A stretch of DNA of 64,000 nucleotides. Source: Chitinophaga sp. S165 (GTDB lineage: Bacteria > Bacteroidota > Bacteroidia > Chitinophagales > Chitinophagaceae). Position numbers and translations under genes: made by a program. A model generated the notes under the pieces. The model searched no databases, was not told where the DNA came from, and saw nothing but the letters and a program-made list of their open reading frames with translations. This document shows, one piece after another, positions 43,414-51,190 of the stretch (position 1 is the first letter of the stretch; each line of letters begins with the position of its first letter). Location of the stretch: positions 496,001 to 560,000 of the forward strand of contig NZ_QGTG01000002.1 of the NCBI RefSeq assembly GCF_003182155.1. Direction: 5' to 3'.

Positions 43414-43881
43414 TTATGCCTTTCTCAATAAATGCTCAACTGCATTTTTGCGGAATGCAAAGATGTCCCGCAGCTGCCGCTGCACGAACAGTGCATGGGC
43501 TATTCTGCCTAATAATCCTAACGGCAGGGAATAATGGACAATGTCAGTCATCTTTACACCCTCCGGCACCACTTCAAAATGATGCTGGTGATGCCATAAT
43601 CCGTACGGTCCCTTCCGTTGTTCATCTACAAAATATTTTCCTTCCACCACATGTGTGATCTCTGTCATCCAGTTCAGGGGAATGCCTAATACCGGATGGA
43701 TCACATAAGTAATGACCTGTCCCGCATATACGGGCTTGCCTGTTTCGGGAGAAGTAACGTCGAATCGCATATACGATGGCGTGATCTTTTCCAGGTTCTC
43801 AGCCCGTGAAAAGAATGTCCAGGCATTGTCCAGGCTCGTGTTTAAAACCTGCTCATACTGCAAACGATAGATTTTTCCCAT
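43414..43881 (-). CDS. SRPBCC (START/Bet v1 fold) family protein
   Basis: A 155-residue single-domain protein. It begins YRLQYEQVLNTSLDNAWTFF followed by SRAENLEKITPSYMRFDV, the typical start of SRPBCC ligand-binding domains, and includes HPVLGIPLNWMTEITHVVEG and the WHHQHHFEVVPEGVKMTDIV strand pair. Members carry hydrophobic ligands or act as cyclase/dehydrase-like proteins; many in Bacteroidota are uncharacterised. It is divergent from the helicase gene with only a short gap between the starts. Confidence 0.85.
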   Translation of the reverse strand: MGKIYRLQYEQVLNTSLDNAWTFFSRAENLEKITPSYMRFDVTSPETGKPVYAGQVITYVIHPVLGIPLNWMTEITHVVEGKYFVDEQRKGPYGLWHHQHHFEVVPEGVKMTDIVHYSLPLGLLGRIAHALFVQRQLRDIFAFRKNAVEHLLRKA

Positions 43882-43929
43882 AACTTCATATATGTTTTGT
43901 GTGGCCCGATGCCATCTTCAAATATAGTC

Positions 43930-46900
43930 ATGTCAAGAGATCAGTACCAAAGTCATTTCAGGGAAGTGTATGCCCGCCTGAACGGGCAGCAGCGAAAGGC
44001 CGTCGATCAGACGGAAGGCCCCGTCATGGTCATTGCCGGCCCGGGTACAGGTAAAACCCAGATCCTGGCTTCCCGTATTGGCAAAATACTGCTCGACACA
44101 GACTATCTGCCACAGAATATCCTCTGTCTTACCTATACGGACGCAGGGACAGTGGCCATGCGCAAAAGGCTGACGGACTTTATCGGCCCGGATGCCTACC
44201 GCGTTAATATTCACACCTTCCATTCCTTCTGTAACGAAGTGATCCAGGACAACCTGGGCCTGTTCGATAAACATAATCTCGATCCTGTTTCTGAACTGGA
44301 GAAGATCCAGCTGCTGAAAAAGCTGATCGACGGTTTTACCAAAGATAATCCCCTGAAGCGTTACCGGGGAGATGTGTACTTTGATATGAAACACCTGGCC
44401 CATCTCTTCTCTACCATTAAAAAGGAAGGCTGGTCCGTCGAATATATCAATGCCGCAATTTCCGGTTATATTGAAAGCCTGCCTTCCAGGGAGGCTTTCA
44501 TTGCAAAAAAAGCGACCCGGCAATTTGCCAAAGGCGATGTACGTACCGATAAGATAGCCCTGGAAAAGGAAAAAATGGTGCGGCTGCAGGCTGCGGTGGA
44601 ACAGTTCCCTGTATACACAGCACTCATGCATGCCGCTGGCCGGTATGATTTTGAAGATATGATCAACTGGGTCATTCAGGCTTTTGAAACACATCCTGAC
44701 CTGCTGGCCGACTATAGGGAACGTTATCAATATATCCTGGTAGATGAATTCCAGGATACCAGCGGTACCCAGAACAAACTGGTGCAACTGCTGATCGGTG
44801 AACAGGATAGCCCTAACATTTTTGTTGTTGGCGATGATGATCAATCCATCTACCGCTTCCAGGGCGCCAGTATTGAAAATATGGCGGGGTTCGCAGAAAC
44901 CTTTTCCGATACTCTGCAAACCATCGTCCTGACCAGCAATTACCGCTCTACACAGCCCATCCTGGACGTATCCATGTCGCTGATAGAAAATAATGGCGAT
45001 GCCAGACTGGTGAACCAGCTACCTGGACTGAGCAAAAAACTGGTTGCCGCCGCTACGCACTTACTGCCACTGGATATTCCTCCTCTTATCCGGCGATACA
45101 ATACCCAGCAGGACGAGATGATAGATATTACCCGGCAGATTTCAAGGTTGCTGGATAGTGGTGTTCTTCCGGGAAGGATCGCTGTTATCTACAGGGAAAA
45201 CAAATATGGCGAAGAACTGGCCAGCTATTGCCGCTTTCAGCATATTCCCTTCTATTCCAAACGGAGCATTAATTTGTTTGAGATCCCGTTTGCCCGTAAA
45301 GTGCTGACCATTCTCCGGTACATTGCCTGTGAGATAGATACGCCTTATAGCGGAGATGATCTCCTATTCTCTATCCTGCACTACGATTTTTATGACATTC
45401 CCGCTATAGAGGTGGCTAAGATCAGTATCAGGGCGGCAGAAAAGGGATACAGGGAAAAGTCTTCCATACGCCAATACCTGCAGGAGTGGCAGCATACCCG
45501 TAACCTGACACTCTTTACAGCTGCTCCTGAGCAGGCTTTGATAGACTTTACCCGCACACTGGAAAAACTGATAAAGGATGCTCATAACCTTACCCTGCAA
45601 CAGTTATTTGCTGCCATTATCAATGAATGCGGCGTGCTCTCATATGTAATGCAATCGCCTGAAAAGCCCTGGCTGATGAAGGTGCTGCAATCGCTGTTCG
45701 ATTTCATCAAGGGAGAAACACACCGGAACCCGGACCTTACGTTGGTGCCTTTTATGAGCATGACAGACCTGATGGCCCACAACGGCATTACTATTCCTAT
45801 TGTACAGGTGTCGGGGCACGAAAAAGGCATCAACCTGCTCACAGCACACGGCGCCAAAGGACTTGAATTCGAGTATGTATTCATTGCTGGCGCCAACTCT
45901 CATCTTTGGGAAACTAAAAAGAAGACTGCCAGTGGTTTTACCTTTCCGGATACCCTGTTCACCACCGCTGTTACCAGCACCGATGAACAGGAGCTCCGCA
46001 GGCTTTTCTATGTGGCGCTGACCCGTGCAGAAAAACATCTGTACATCAGTTATCCTGAGTTCAGAACAGATGGTAAGCCGCTGGAACCCAGCCTGTTCGT
46101 AACTGAAATACAGGAACGGCATGCACTGCCTGTTGAGAAGGTCATTATTCCGGAGGATGTGCTGTTCACATTTGAGGCCCTTCAATATACACAAGGCGTA
46201 GCTCCAGAAATAGCCAGGACCGACATGCAGTTCATTGACAGCCTGCTGGCAAGTTTCGTCATGAACGTAACGGCGCTCAATAATTACCTCAACTGCCCCC
46301 TGGGCTTTTATTATAAAAACCTCGTCCGAGTACCTTCCGGCCGCTCGGAAAACACAGAGTTTGGTTCTGCCGTCCACTATGCACTGGAAAAGCTGTTCCA
46401 GAAAATGCAGGAGAACAAGCAATATGAATTCCCTCCTAAAGAAGAATTCATCCGCGACTTTACCTGGAGCATGTTACGCAACCGGGAAAGCTTTACCAGA
46501 GAGTCTTTTGAAAGAAGGCTGGAATATGGCAAAGATATACTGGACAGCTATTACAACATTTATTCATCAAAATGGAATAAGGTTGTCAGCGTGGAACGGA
46601 ATATCCGGAGCGTAGTAGTTAGCGGAGTACCGCTGAAAGGCAAGATCGACAAACTGGAATTTGAGGGCAACCTGGTGAATGTGGTGGATTACAAGACCGG
46701 CGACTATGAAAAGGCTATCAGCGAACACCACAAATTTGCACGTCCCACTCCCGAACATCCTGACGGCGGGGATTACTGGCGACAAGCTGTTTTCTATAAA
46801 GTGCTGCTGGACAACTACCACCAGAAGAACTGGAAAGTAATAAGTACTGAGTTTGACTTCATTGAGCCTAATAAACAGAAGCTATATCATAAGGCGAAAG

Positions 46901-47106
46901 TGGCCATTACCCCTGAAGATGTTAGCCTCGTTACCCAGCAGATCGTCTCCACCTGGACAAAGATCCAGAACAGGGAATTCTATACCGGTTGCGGTAAAAA
47001 AGATTGTGTGTGGTGCAACTTTGTGAAGGACAATAAGCTCTACGTAGCATTACATGAACCGGAAGCAGAAAATGAGACGGTGCTCCCAGCCCGTTTGGAA
47101 GACTGA
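43930..47106 (+). CDS. UvrD/Rep-type helicase fused to an iron-sulfur PD-(D/E)XK nuclease
   Basis: A 1058-residue repair protein (start taken at the ATG of MSRDQYQS; upstream in-frame ATGs at 43897 and 43909 are possible). The superfamily 1 helicase part has Walker A GPGTGKTQ (residues 37-44), LVDEFQDTSG (motif II), VGDDDQSIYRFQGA (motif III), LTAHGAKGLEFEYVFI (motif V) and LFYVALTRAEKHLYISY (motif VI). The C-terminal nuclease has GKIDKLEFEGNLVNVVDYKT. Four cysteines, Cys789 and Cys1021-x4-Cys1026-x2-Cys1029, frame the nuclease as in AddB/Cas4-type 4Fe-4S nucleases. It probably processes DNA ends for recombination; no separate partner subunit is adjacent. Confidence 0.9.
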   Translation: MSRDQYQSHFREVYARLNGQQRKAVDQTEGPVMVIAGPGTGKTQILASRIGKILLDTDYLPQNILCLTYTDAGTVAMRKRLTDFIGPDAYRVNIHTFHSFCNEVIQDNLGLFDKHNLDPVSELEKIQLLKKLIDGFTKDNPLKRYRGDVYFDMKHLAHLFSTIKKEGWSVEYINAAISGYIESLPSREAFIAKKATRQFAKGDVRTDKIALEKEKMVRLQAAVEQFPVYTALMHAAGRYDFEDMINWVIQAFETHPDLLADYRERYQYILVDEFQDTSGTQNKLVQLLIGEQDSPNIFVVGDDDQSIYRFQGASIENMAGFAETFSDTLQTIVLTSNYRSTQPILDVSMSLIENNGDARLVNQLPGLSKKLVAAATHLLPLDIPPLIRRYNTQQDEMIDITRQISRLLDSGVLPGRIAVIYRENKYGEELASYCRFQHIPFYSKRSINLFEIPFARKVLTILRYIACEIDTPYSGDDLLFSILHYDFYDIPAIEVAKISIRAAEKGYREKSSIRQYLQEWQHTRNLTLFTAAPEQALIDFTRTLEKLIKDAHNLTLQQLFAAIINECGVLSYVMQSPEKPWLMKVLQSLFDFIKGETHRNPDLTLVPFMSMTDLMAHNGITIPIVQVSGHEKGINLLTAHGAKGLEFEYVFIAGANSHLWETKKKTASGFTFPDTLFTTAVTSTDEQELRRLFYVALTRAEKHLYISYPEFRTDGKPLEPSLFVTEIQERHALPVEKVIIPEDVLFTFEALQYTQGVAPEIARTDMQFIDSLLASFVMNVTALNNYLNCPLGFYYKNLVRVPSGRSENTEFGSAVHYALEKLFQKMQENKQYEFPPKEEFIRDFTWSMLRNRESFTRESFERRLEYGKDILDSYYNIYSSKWNKVVSVERNIRSVVVSGVPLKGKIDKLEFEGNLVNVVDYKTGDYEKAISEHHKFARPTPEHPDGGDYWRQAVFYKVLLDNYHQKNWKVISTEFDFIEPNKQKLYHKAKVAITPEDVSLVTQQIVSTWTKIQNREFYTGCGKKDCVWCNFVKDNKLYVALHEPEAENETVLPARLED

Positions 47107-47190
47107 ATAGGGCCAGTGGCAGACTGATTTGGATTTTTCTGTTTGGAATTTGATCTTTGGAGCCGGTTTTTGGTATAATACTTATAGATA

Positions 47191-48681
47191 ATGAATCATA
47201 ACTTCCGTGGCTGGGCCTACTGGCTGATAGTGATAAGTGTGTCCATCTTTCTGCTCCCGGGCTGCGCCAATATTGTTCCACCCAGCGGCGGACCTAAAGA
47301 TACGCTAGCCCCCAGGCTGGTAGGGATAACACCTCCCGACTCAACCCTGCAGTTCAAAGCAAAGAAAGTCTCTTTTACATTCAATGAATATGTACAGCTG
47401 GACAACATCTTCGAGAAACTGATCGTATCCCCTACCCTGAAACGGGTACCAACGGTAACATCCAAGCTGAAAACCGTAACAATGGTCATCAAGGATACGC
47501 TGGCTGAAAATACCACTTATACTTTTAACTTCTCTGACGCCATCCGGGATAACAATGAAAGCAATCCTATAGAGGACTTTCAGTATGTGGTATCAACCGG
47601 CGATTACCTGGATTCTCTCCAGGTAAGGGGATATACTATAAATGCAGAAACCGGGAAACCTGACAGTAACGTGTCTGTGATGATATACCGTAATACGATA
47701 GACTCTGTCGTATCTAAGGAGAAACCGGTTTACTTTGCACGTTCAAAAGGTAATGGGGCATTCTGGTTCAGGAATATGGCTCCCGGCGACTATAAACTGT
47801 TTGCACTGAAAGAGGAAGACCGGGACCTGCAATACAACCAGCCCAATGAGCTGATCGCTTTTAATGACAGTCTGATCCATCTGAGGGAACAAAACCTGAA
47901 AGACATTACAATGCTGATGTTCATTGAACAGGACAGCACTATCAAAAAACCGGAAGAAGCGGCGCAGGAAGAGCAACAACAGGTAGAACAGGAAAGCGAG
48001 AAAAAAGAAAAAGACAAGGAGAAAGAAAAGAAGAAGAAACGTACGCTGAATATCGGCGCAGAACTGAATGATAATAAACAGGAGCTGGGTCAACCTTTAC
48101 GGATCACTTTTAGCGCTCCGGTGAAAACACTGGACAGTACAGCGTTCAAACTGACACAGGATACGCTGTTCACACCAGTACCATTCACTACATCCTTTGA
48201 TCCGCTGGATACCACCCGTACTAAATTACTGGTGCATTATGATTGGAAAGAAGGTAAGCCTTACAGGCTGATCATCCCAAAAGAATCTGTAGCTGATACT
48301 GCGGGCATCCAGCCAGCCAAGTCCGATACGATCAGCTTCGCAGCTAAAAAGGAATCTGATTACGGCAAGGCCATGCTGACCTTTACTCTCAGTGACAGTG
48401 CGAAGTCAATGATCAGTGATACCATGCACTACGTAGCCCAACTCATCAGGGATAAGAAGATCCAATATTCAGGGAAAATAGAACGGAACACCTGGGTCCA
48501 AAAACGTATCACTCCGGGAGAATATGAAGTACAGGTACTGCTGGATGAGAATAATAACGGGAAATGGGACCGTGGCGTCTATTACAGCACACCAAAGAAG
48601 CAGCCGGAAAGAGTGGTCAGCTTCCCTAAAAAAGAGAATATCAAAGCCAACTGGGGGGTGAAGATCCAGGTCACATTATAA
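47191..48681 (+). CDS. Ig-like domain lipoprotein
   Basis: A 496-residue lipoprotein with lipobox LLPGC (Cys25). The start of the mature part, PPSGGPKDTLAPRLVGITPP, opens a Big_5/SbsA-type Ig-like domain (about residues 35-135, VSFTFNEYVQLDNIFEKLIV, TTYTFNFSDAIRDNNE). A carboxypeptidase-like sandwich follows at about 148-230 (VRGYTINAETGKPDSNVSVM, GAFWFRNMAPGDYKLFA). A charged coiled segment rich in Glu and Lys lies at about 245-295. A second Ig-like region and a terminal repeat (YEVQVLLDENNNGKWDRGVY) end it. This architecture is common in Bacteroidota; the function is not known. It is 16 bases upstream of recR. Confidence 0.85.
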   Translation: MNHNFRGWAYWLIVISVSIFLLPGCANIVPPSGGPKDTLAPRLVGITPPDSTLQFKAKKVSFTFNEYVQLDNIFEKLIVSPTLKRVPTVTSKLKTVTMVIKDTLAENTTYTFNFSDAIRDNNESNPIEDFQYVVSTGDYLDSLQVRGYTINAETGKPDSNVSVMIYRNTIDSVVSKEKPVYFARSKGNGAFWFRNMAPGDYKLFALKEEDRDLQYNQPNELIAFNDSLIHLREQNLKDITMLMFIEQDSTIKKPEEAAQEEQQQVEQESEKKEKDKEKEKKKKRTLNIGAELNDNKQELGQPLRITFSAPVKTLDSTAFKLTQDTLFTPVPFTTSFDPLDTTRTKLLVHYDWKEGKPYRLIIPKESVADTAGIQPAKSDTISFAAKKESDYGKAMLTFTLSDSAKSMISDTMHYVAQLIRDKKIQYSGKIERNTWVQKRITPGEYEVQVLLDENNNGKWDRGVYYSTPKKQPERVVSFPKKENIKANWGVKIQVTL

Positions 48682-48697
48682 TTCCTAATTTTACATC

Positions 48698-49315
48698 ATG
48701 ATATTTTCCTCCGCCCTGATAGAAAATGCAGTAAATGAGTTTGCGCGGTTGCCGGGCATTGGCAAAAAAACGGCGTTACGCCTGGTGTTGCACCTGTTGA
48801 AGCAGGAACCCGCCCAGGTCAAACTGTTTGGTGACGTAGTGACCCGTATGCGGGAGCAGATCAAATTCTGTAAAATATGCCATAACGTTTCGGATCAGGA
48901 GATTTGTAGCATTTGTGGTAATCCTTCAAGGAATAAGGCCCTTGTATGTGTAGTAGAGAGCATCCGCGATGTGATGGCCATCGAAAATACGCAGCAGTTC
49001 AACGGGACCTATCATGTATTGGGAGGGATCATCTCACCTATTGATGGTATCGGGCCGGAGCAGCTGAATATTTATTCACTTGTAGAGAGAACGCAGCAAC
49101 AGGGTATTGAGGAGATCATTATGGCACTAAGTCCTACCATAGAAGGAGATACGACCATCTATTACCTGTCCAAGAAGTTGAAGGAGTTTCCGGTAAAGAT
49201 CACTACAATAGCACGAGGTATTGCTTTTGGCGGTGAACTGGAATATGCTGATGAGATGACATTGGCAAGATCGATCTCCAACAGGTTGCCGTTGGAAAAT
49301 TATGTGCAGAAGTGA
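48698..49315 (+). CDS. recR: Recombination mediator protein RecR
   Basis: A 205-residue full-length RecR. The HhH part is [20 protein letters not shown]. The zinc finger has Cys58, Cys61, Cys70 and Cys73 ([19 protein letters not shown]). The Toprim domain shows [15 protein letters not shown] and [19 protein letters not shown], and the C-terminal [20 protein letters not shown] is conserved. With RecO it loads RecA on gapped DNA. It probably shares a transcript with the Ig-like lipoprotein gene. Confidence 0.96.
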   Translation: MIFSSALIENAVNEFARLPGIGKKTALRLVLHLLKQEPAQVKLFGDVVTRMREQIKFCKICHNVSDQEICSICGNPSRNKALVCVVESIRDVMAIENTQQFNGTYHVLGGIISPIDGIGPEQLNIYSLVERTQQQGIEEIIMALSPTIEGDTTIYYLSKKLKEFPVKITTIARGIAFGGELEYADEMTLARSISNRLPLENYVQK

Positions 49316-49376
49316 TCACTTTGTAAGAAGGCCTGACGGATCAGATGATCATCAGCCGTAAACGAACATATTAATA

Positions 49377-49430
49377 AAGCAAAACGCTTAACGCAGAATG
49401 GTCGCCCATTTCGTGTTAAGCGTTTTGCTT
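49377..49430. terminator. Long palindromic hairpin after recR
   Basis: A perfect 16-bp stem AAGCAAAACGCTTAAC/GTTAAGCGTTTTGCTT (49377-49392 and 49415-49430), extendable inward with G-U pairs to near 25 bp. It lies between recR and the end of the minus-strand small ORF at 49548 and can serve both. The core matches the hairpin at 41022. Confidence 0.65.
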
Positions 49431-49547
49431 AAAAAGATACGAGTGCTGAACAACACCCGTGTGTGTTTAACCTGTAATTCCACGTTATGAAAATCGCTAT
49501 GGTTGGTTTAGATTTTATATAAGTTCATGGATAATCTCTTTCGGTGT

Positions 49548-49760
49548 CTATAAACACTCGCCCTGGGCGCTCTTCTGAGACAAACGGTCCTGACGTTCTT
49601 CTTGCGCTCTCAGTTCACTCCAGCGTTGCATCTCATACTTATTCAAAAAACAGATCTTAAAGATCTCAGACTCCTCCCTGTCAGCATCAGCGGGTACCGG
49701 GTACAGTCCATACTGCGCCAGGTGTTGCTGCAAGCTGTGTACATGCTCGGCAATACTCAT
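49548..49760 (-). CDS. Small hypothetical protein, second ORF of a tiny minus-strand unit
   Basis: A 70-residue ORF (MSIAEHVHSLQQHLAQYGLY ... SAQGECL). It is predicted to be helical, with an acidic middle (ADADREESEIFKICFLN) and a charged end (SELRAQEERQDRLSQ). It reads like a genuine soluble small protein rather than a shadow, because there is no gene on the other strand here. It lies 57 bases downstream of a 36-codon ORF with a consensus promoter in front. No family recognised. Confidence 0.5.
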   Translation of the reverse strand: MSIAEHVHSLQQHLAQYGLYPVPADADREESEIFKICFLNKYEMQRWSELRAQEERQDRLSQKSAQGECL

Positions 49761-49817
49761 CGTAATAATGATTTAATGCAGGTTAAAACTAAACGGTCAA
49801 TGGTGGTGGTGCGCCGA

Positions 49818-49928
49818 TTAGCAACAACAGTTCTGCTTATTAGAACTGTCGTATGTATGAAGCATATTCCGGGTGATGAAATGCCTTAACGATTGTTGTA
49901 CTACGTCTTTTTGCATCGTAATTCTCAT
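49818..49928 (-). CDS. 36-codon small ORF with a Cys-Cys-Cys C-terminus
   Basis: The ORF encodes MRITMQKDVVQQSLRHFITR followed by NMLHTYDSSNKQNCCC. A second ATG (MQKDVVQQS, start 49916) gives 32 residues. A TTTG-N20-TATATTTG promoter (49957-49988) lies just upstream, and a GGGAGCGGCGCTCCC hairpin sits 3 bases before the ATG. The peptide is amphipathic in its first 20 residues and ends in three cysteines. It may be a metal- or redox-responsive peptide or a leader peptide for the 70-codon ORF that follows; both are inference. Confidence 0.4.
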   Translation of the reverse strand: MRITMQKDVVQQSLRHFITRNMLHTYDSSNKQNCCC

Positions 49929-49931
49929 TGT

Positions 49932-49988
49932 GGGAGCGCCGCTCCCTATTACCCTACAAATATAGTAGACTTTACAGATCAAAACAAA
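49932..49988 (-). promoter_or_regulatory. Promoter and leader hairpin of the small-ORF unit
   Basis: On the minus strand TTTG (49985-49988), a 20-base spacer and TATATTTG (49957-49964) match the Bacteroidota consensus. The transcript should start near 49950, directly before the perfect palindrome GGGAGCGGCGCTCCC (49932-49946), so the hairpin would sit at the 5' end of the RNA, next to the start codon. Confidence 0.6.
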
Positions 49989-50083
49989 TTTTTTCTGCTC
50001 CCTGTACATATAAGGTTCTTTTGCTACCTATGACGGCCCCTTTCGGGCATGCTGCCTACCCGCATAATAATACAATTATTAAG

Positions 50084-50091
50084 TACCTTTG
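50084..50091 (+). promoter_or_regulatory. Probable -7 element of the metH promoter
   Basis: TACCTTTG matches TAnnTTTG exactly. With the usual spacing, transcription would start around 50097-50100, just before the first stem of the SAM-II-type element. Confidence 0.5.
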
Positions 50092-50102
50092 TCTTTTAGT
50101 TT

Positions 50103-50163
50103 CCGCGGGTGGATTTGTTTATTGTTCGACCTGCGGGTATTATTAAACCGTAACTAATAAACG
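50103..50163 (+). promoter_or_regulatory. SAM-II-type riboswitch
   Basis: An H-type pseudoknot sits between the promoter and the metH start. Stem P1 is CCGCGGGT (50103-50110) with ACCTGCGG (50129-50136), 8 bp with one G-U. The loop begins GGATTTG, like the conserved GATTTA/GATTTG of SAM-II. Stem P2 pairs loop bases GTTTATT (50117-50123) with AATAAAC (50156-50162), a perfect 7-bp match. The tail AAACCGTAACTAATAAAC resembles the conserved GTAGCTAAAA-type end of SAM-II. P2 ends 11 bases before the ATG, so ligand-stabilised folding would block ribosome access and lower MetH synthesis when S-adenosylmethionine is abundant. Confidence 0.85.
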
Positions 50164-50173
50164 TACAACAATT

Positions 50174-51190
50174 ATGAAATCATTATCCCAGTGCGCCGCA
50201 GAGCGCATTCTGATCATTGATGGGGCAATGGGCACCATGATACAGCGTTACAAGCTGGAGGAAGCGGATTACAGAGGTGAACGCTTCAAAGATTATCATA
50301 TGGATGTAAAAGGTAATAACGACCTGCTCAATCTTACTCAGCCCCATATCATCGAAGCAATACACAAAGAATACCTGGAAGCCGGCGCCGATATTATCGA
50401 GACCAATACTTTCAGCAGTACTACTATTGCCATGGCCGACTACGATATGCAGTCGATCGCCTATGAGCTGAATGTGGCAGCTGCAAGTATTGCGAAAAAA
50501 GCGGCGAAGGAATACACCGAGAAGAACCCGGATAAACCGAGGTTTGTAGCTGGCGCAATAGGCCCGCTGAACAAGACCTTGTCCCTCTCTCCGGATGTGA
50601 ATAATCCTGGTTTCCGTTCTGTTTCCTTCGATGAAGTTGTAACTGCCTACTATGAGCAGATCAAAGGGCTTCATGAAGGAGGAGTAGACATCCTGCTCAT
50701 TGAAACCATCTTTGACACGCTGAACAGTAAAGCAGCCATCTTCGCTATAAAGAAATACTTCAGTGACATTGACCAGCCCGAGCTGCCTGTAATGATATCC
50801 GGTACAATTACGGATGCTTCAGGCAGGACCCTCAGCGGCCAGACACTGGAAGCCTTCTATATCTCTGTCATGCACGTAAAGCCATTCTCTGTAGGCCTTA
50901 ATTGTGCGCTGGGTGGTGAACAGATGCGTCCTTACATTGCTGAACTGTCGCAGATAGCAGCCTGCAATGTGAGCTGCTATCCGAATGCAGGTTTACCTAA
51001 CGCCTTTGGCGAATACGATGAAACACCCGATCATACGGCACACATCATCGAAGATTTTGCCCGGGAAGGTTATGTTAATATCGTAGGAGGTTGTTGCGGC
51101 ACTACGCCTGACCATATCCGTCACATTGCGGAACATGTAAAGACAATGCCTCCCAGACCCGTTCCTCTCCAGGTGGAAGAACTGGCATGA
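50174..51190 (+). CDS. metH: Methionine synthase, homocysteine-binding subunit (split MetH, N-terminal part)
   Basis: A 338-residue homocysteine S-methyltransferase domain. It opens [20 protein letters not shown], as in MetH. The zinc ligands for homocysteine activation are Cys244 (GLNCALGG) and Cys307-Cys308 ([10 protein letters not shown]). It transfers the methyl group from methylcobalamin to homocysteine but needs the other MetH domains, which are encoded by the next gene that overlaps by 4 bases. A SAM-II-type riboswitch lies immediately upstream. The split is natural, not a frameshift, because the second ORF has its own start and an extra N-terminal segment. Confidence 0.95.
   Translation: MKSLSQCAAERILIIDGAMGTMIQRYKLEEADYRGERFKDYHMDVKGNNDLLNLTQPHIIEAIHKEYLEAGADIIETNTFSSTTIAMADYDMQSIAYELNVAAASIAKKAAKEYTEKNPDKPRFVAGAIGPLNKTLSLSPDVNNPGFRSVSFDEVVTAYYEQIKGLHEGGVDILLIETIFDTLNSKAAIFAIKKYFSDIDQPELPVMISGTITDASGRTLSGQTLEAFYISVMHVKPFSVGLNCALGGEQMRPYIAELSQIAACNVSCYPNAGLPNAFGEYDETPDHTAHIIEDFAREGYVNIVGGCCGTTPDHIRHIAEHVKTMPPRPVPLQVEELA

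Noticed and set aside
43933-44919. 328-codon minus-strand ORF inside the helicase gene
   Set aside because: It is an antisense shadow of a well-supported gene, with no domain or start signal.
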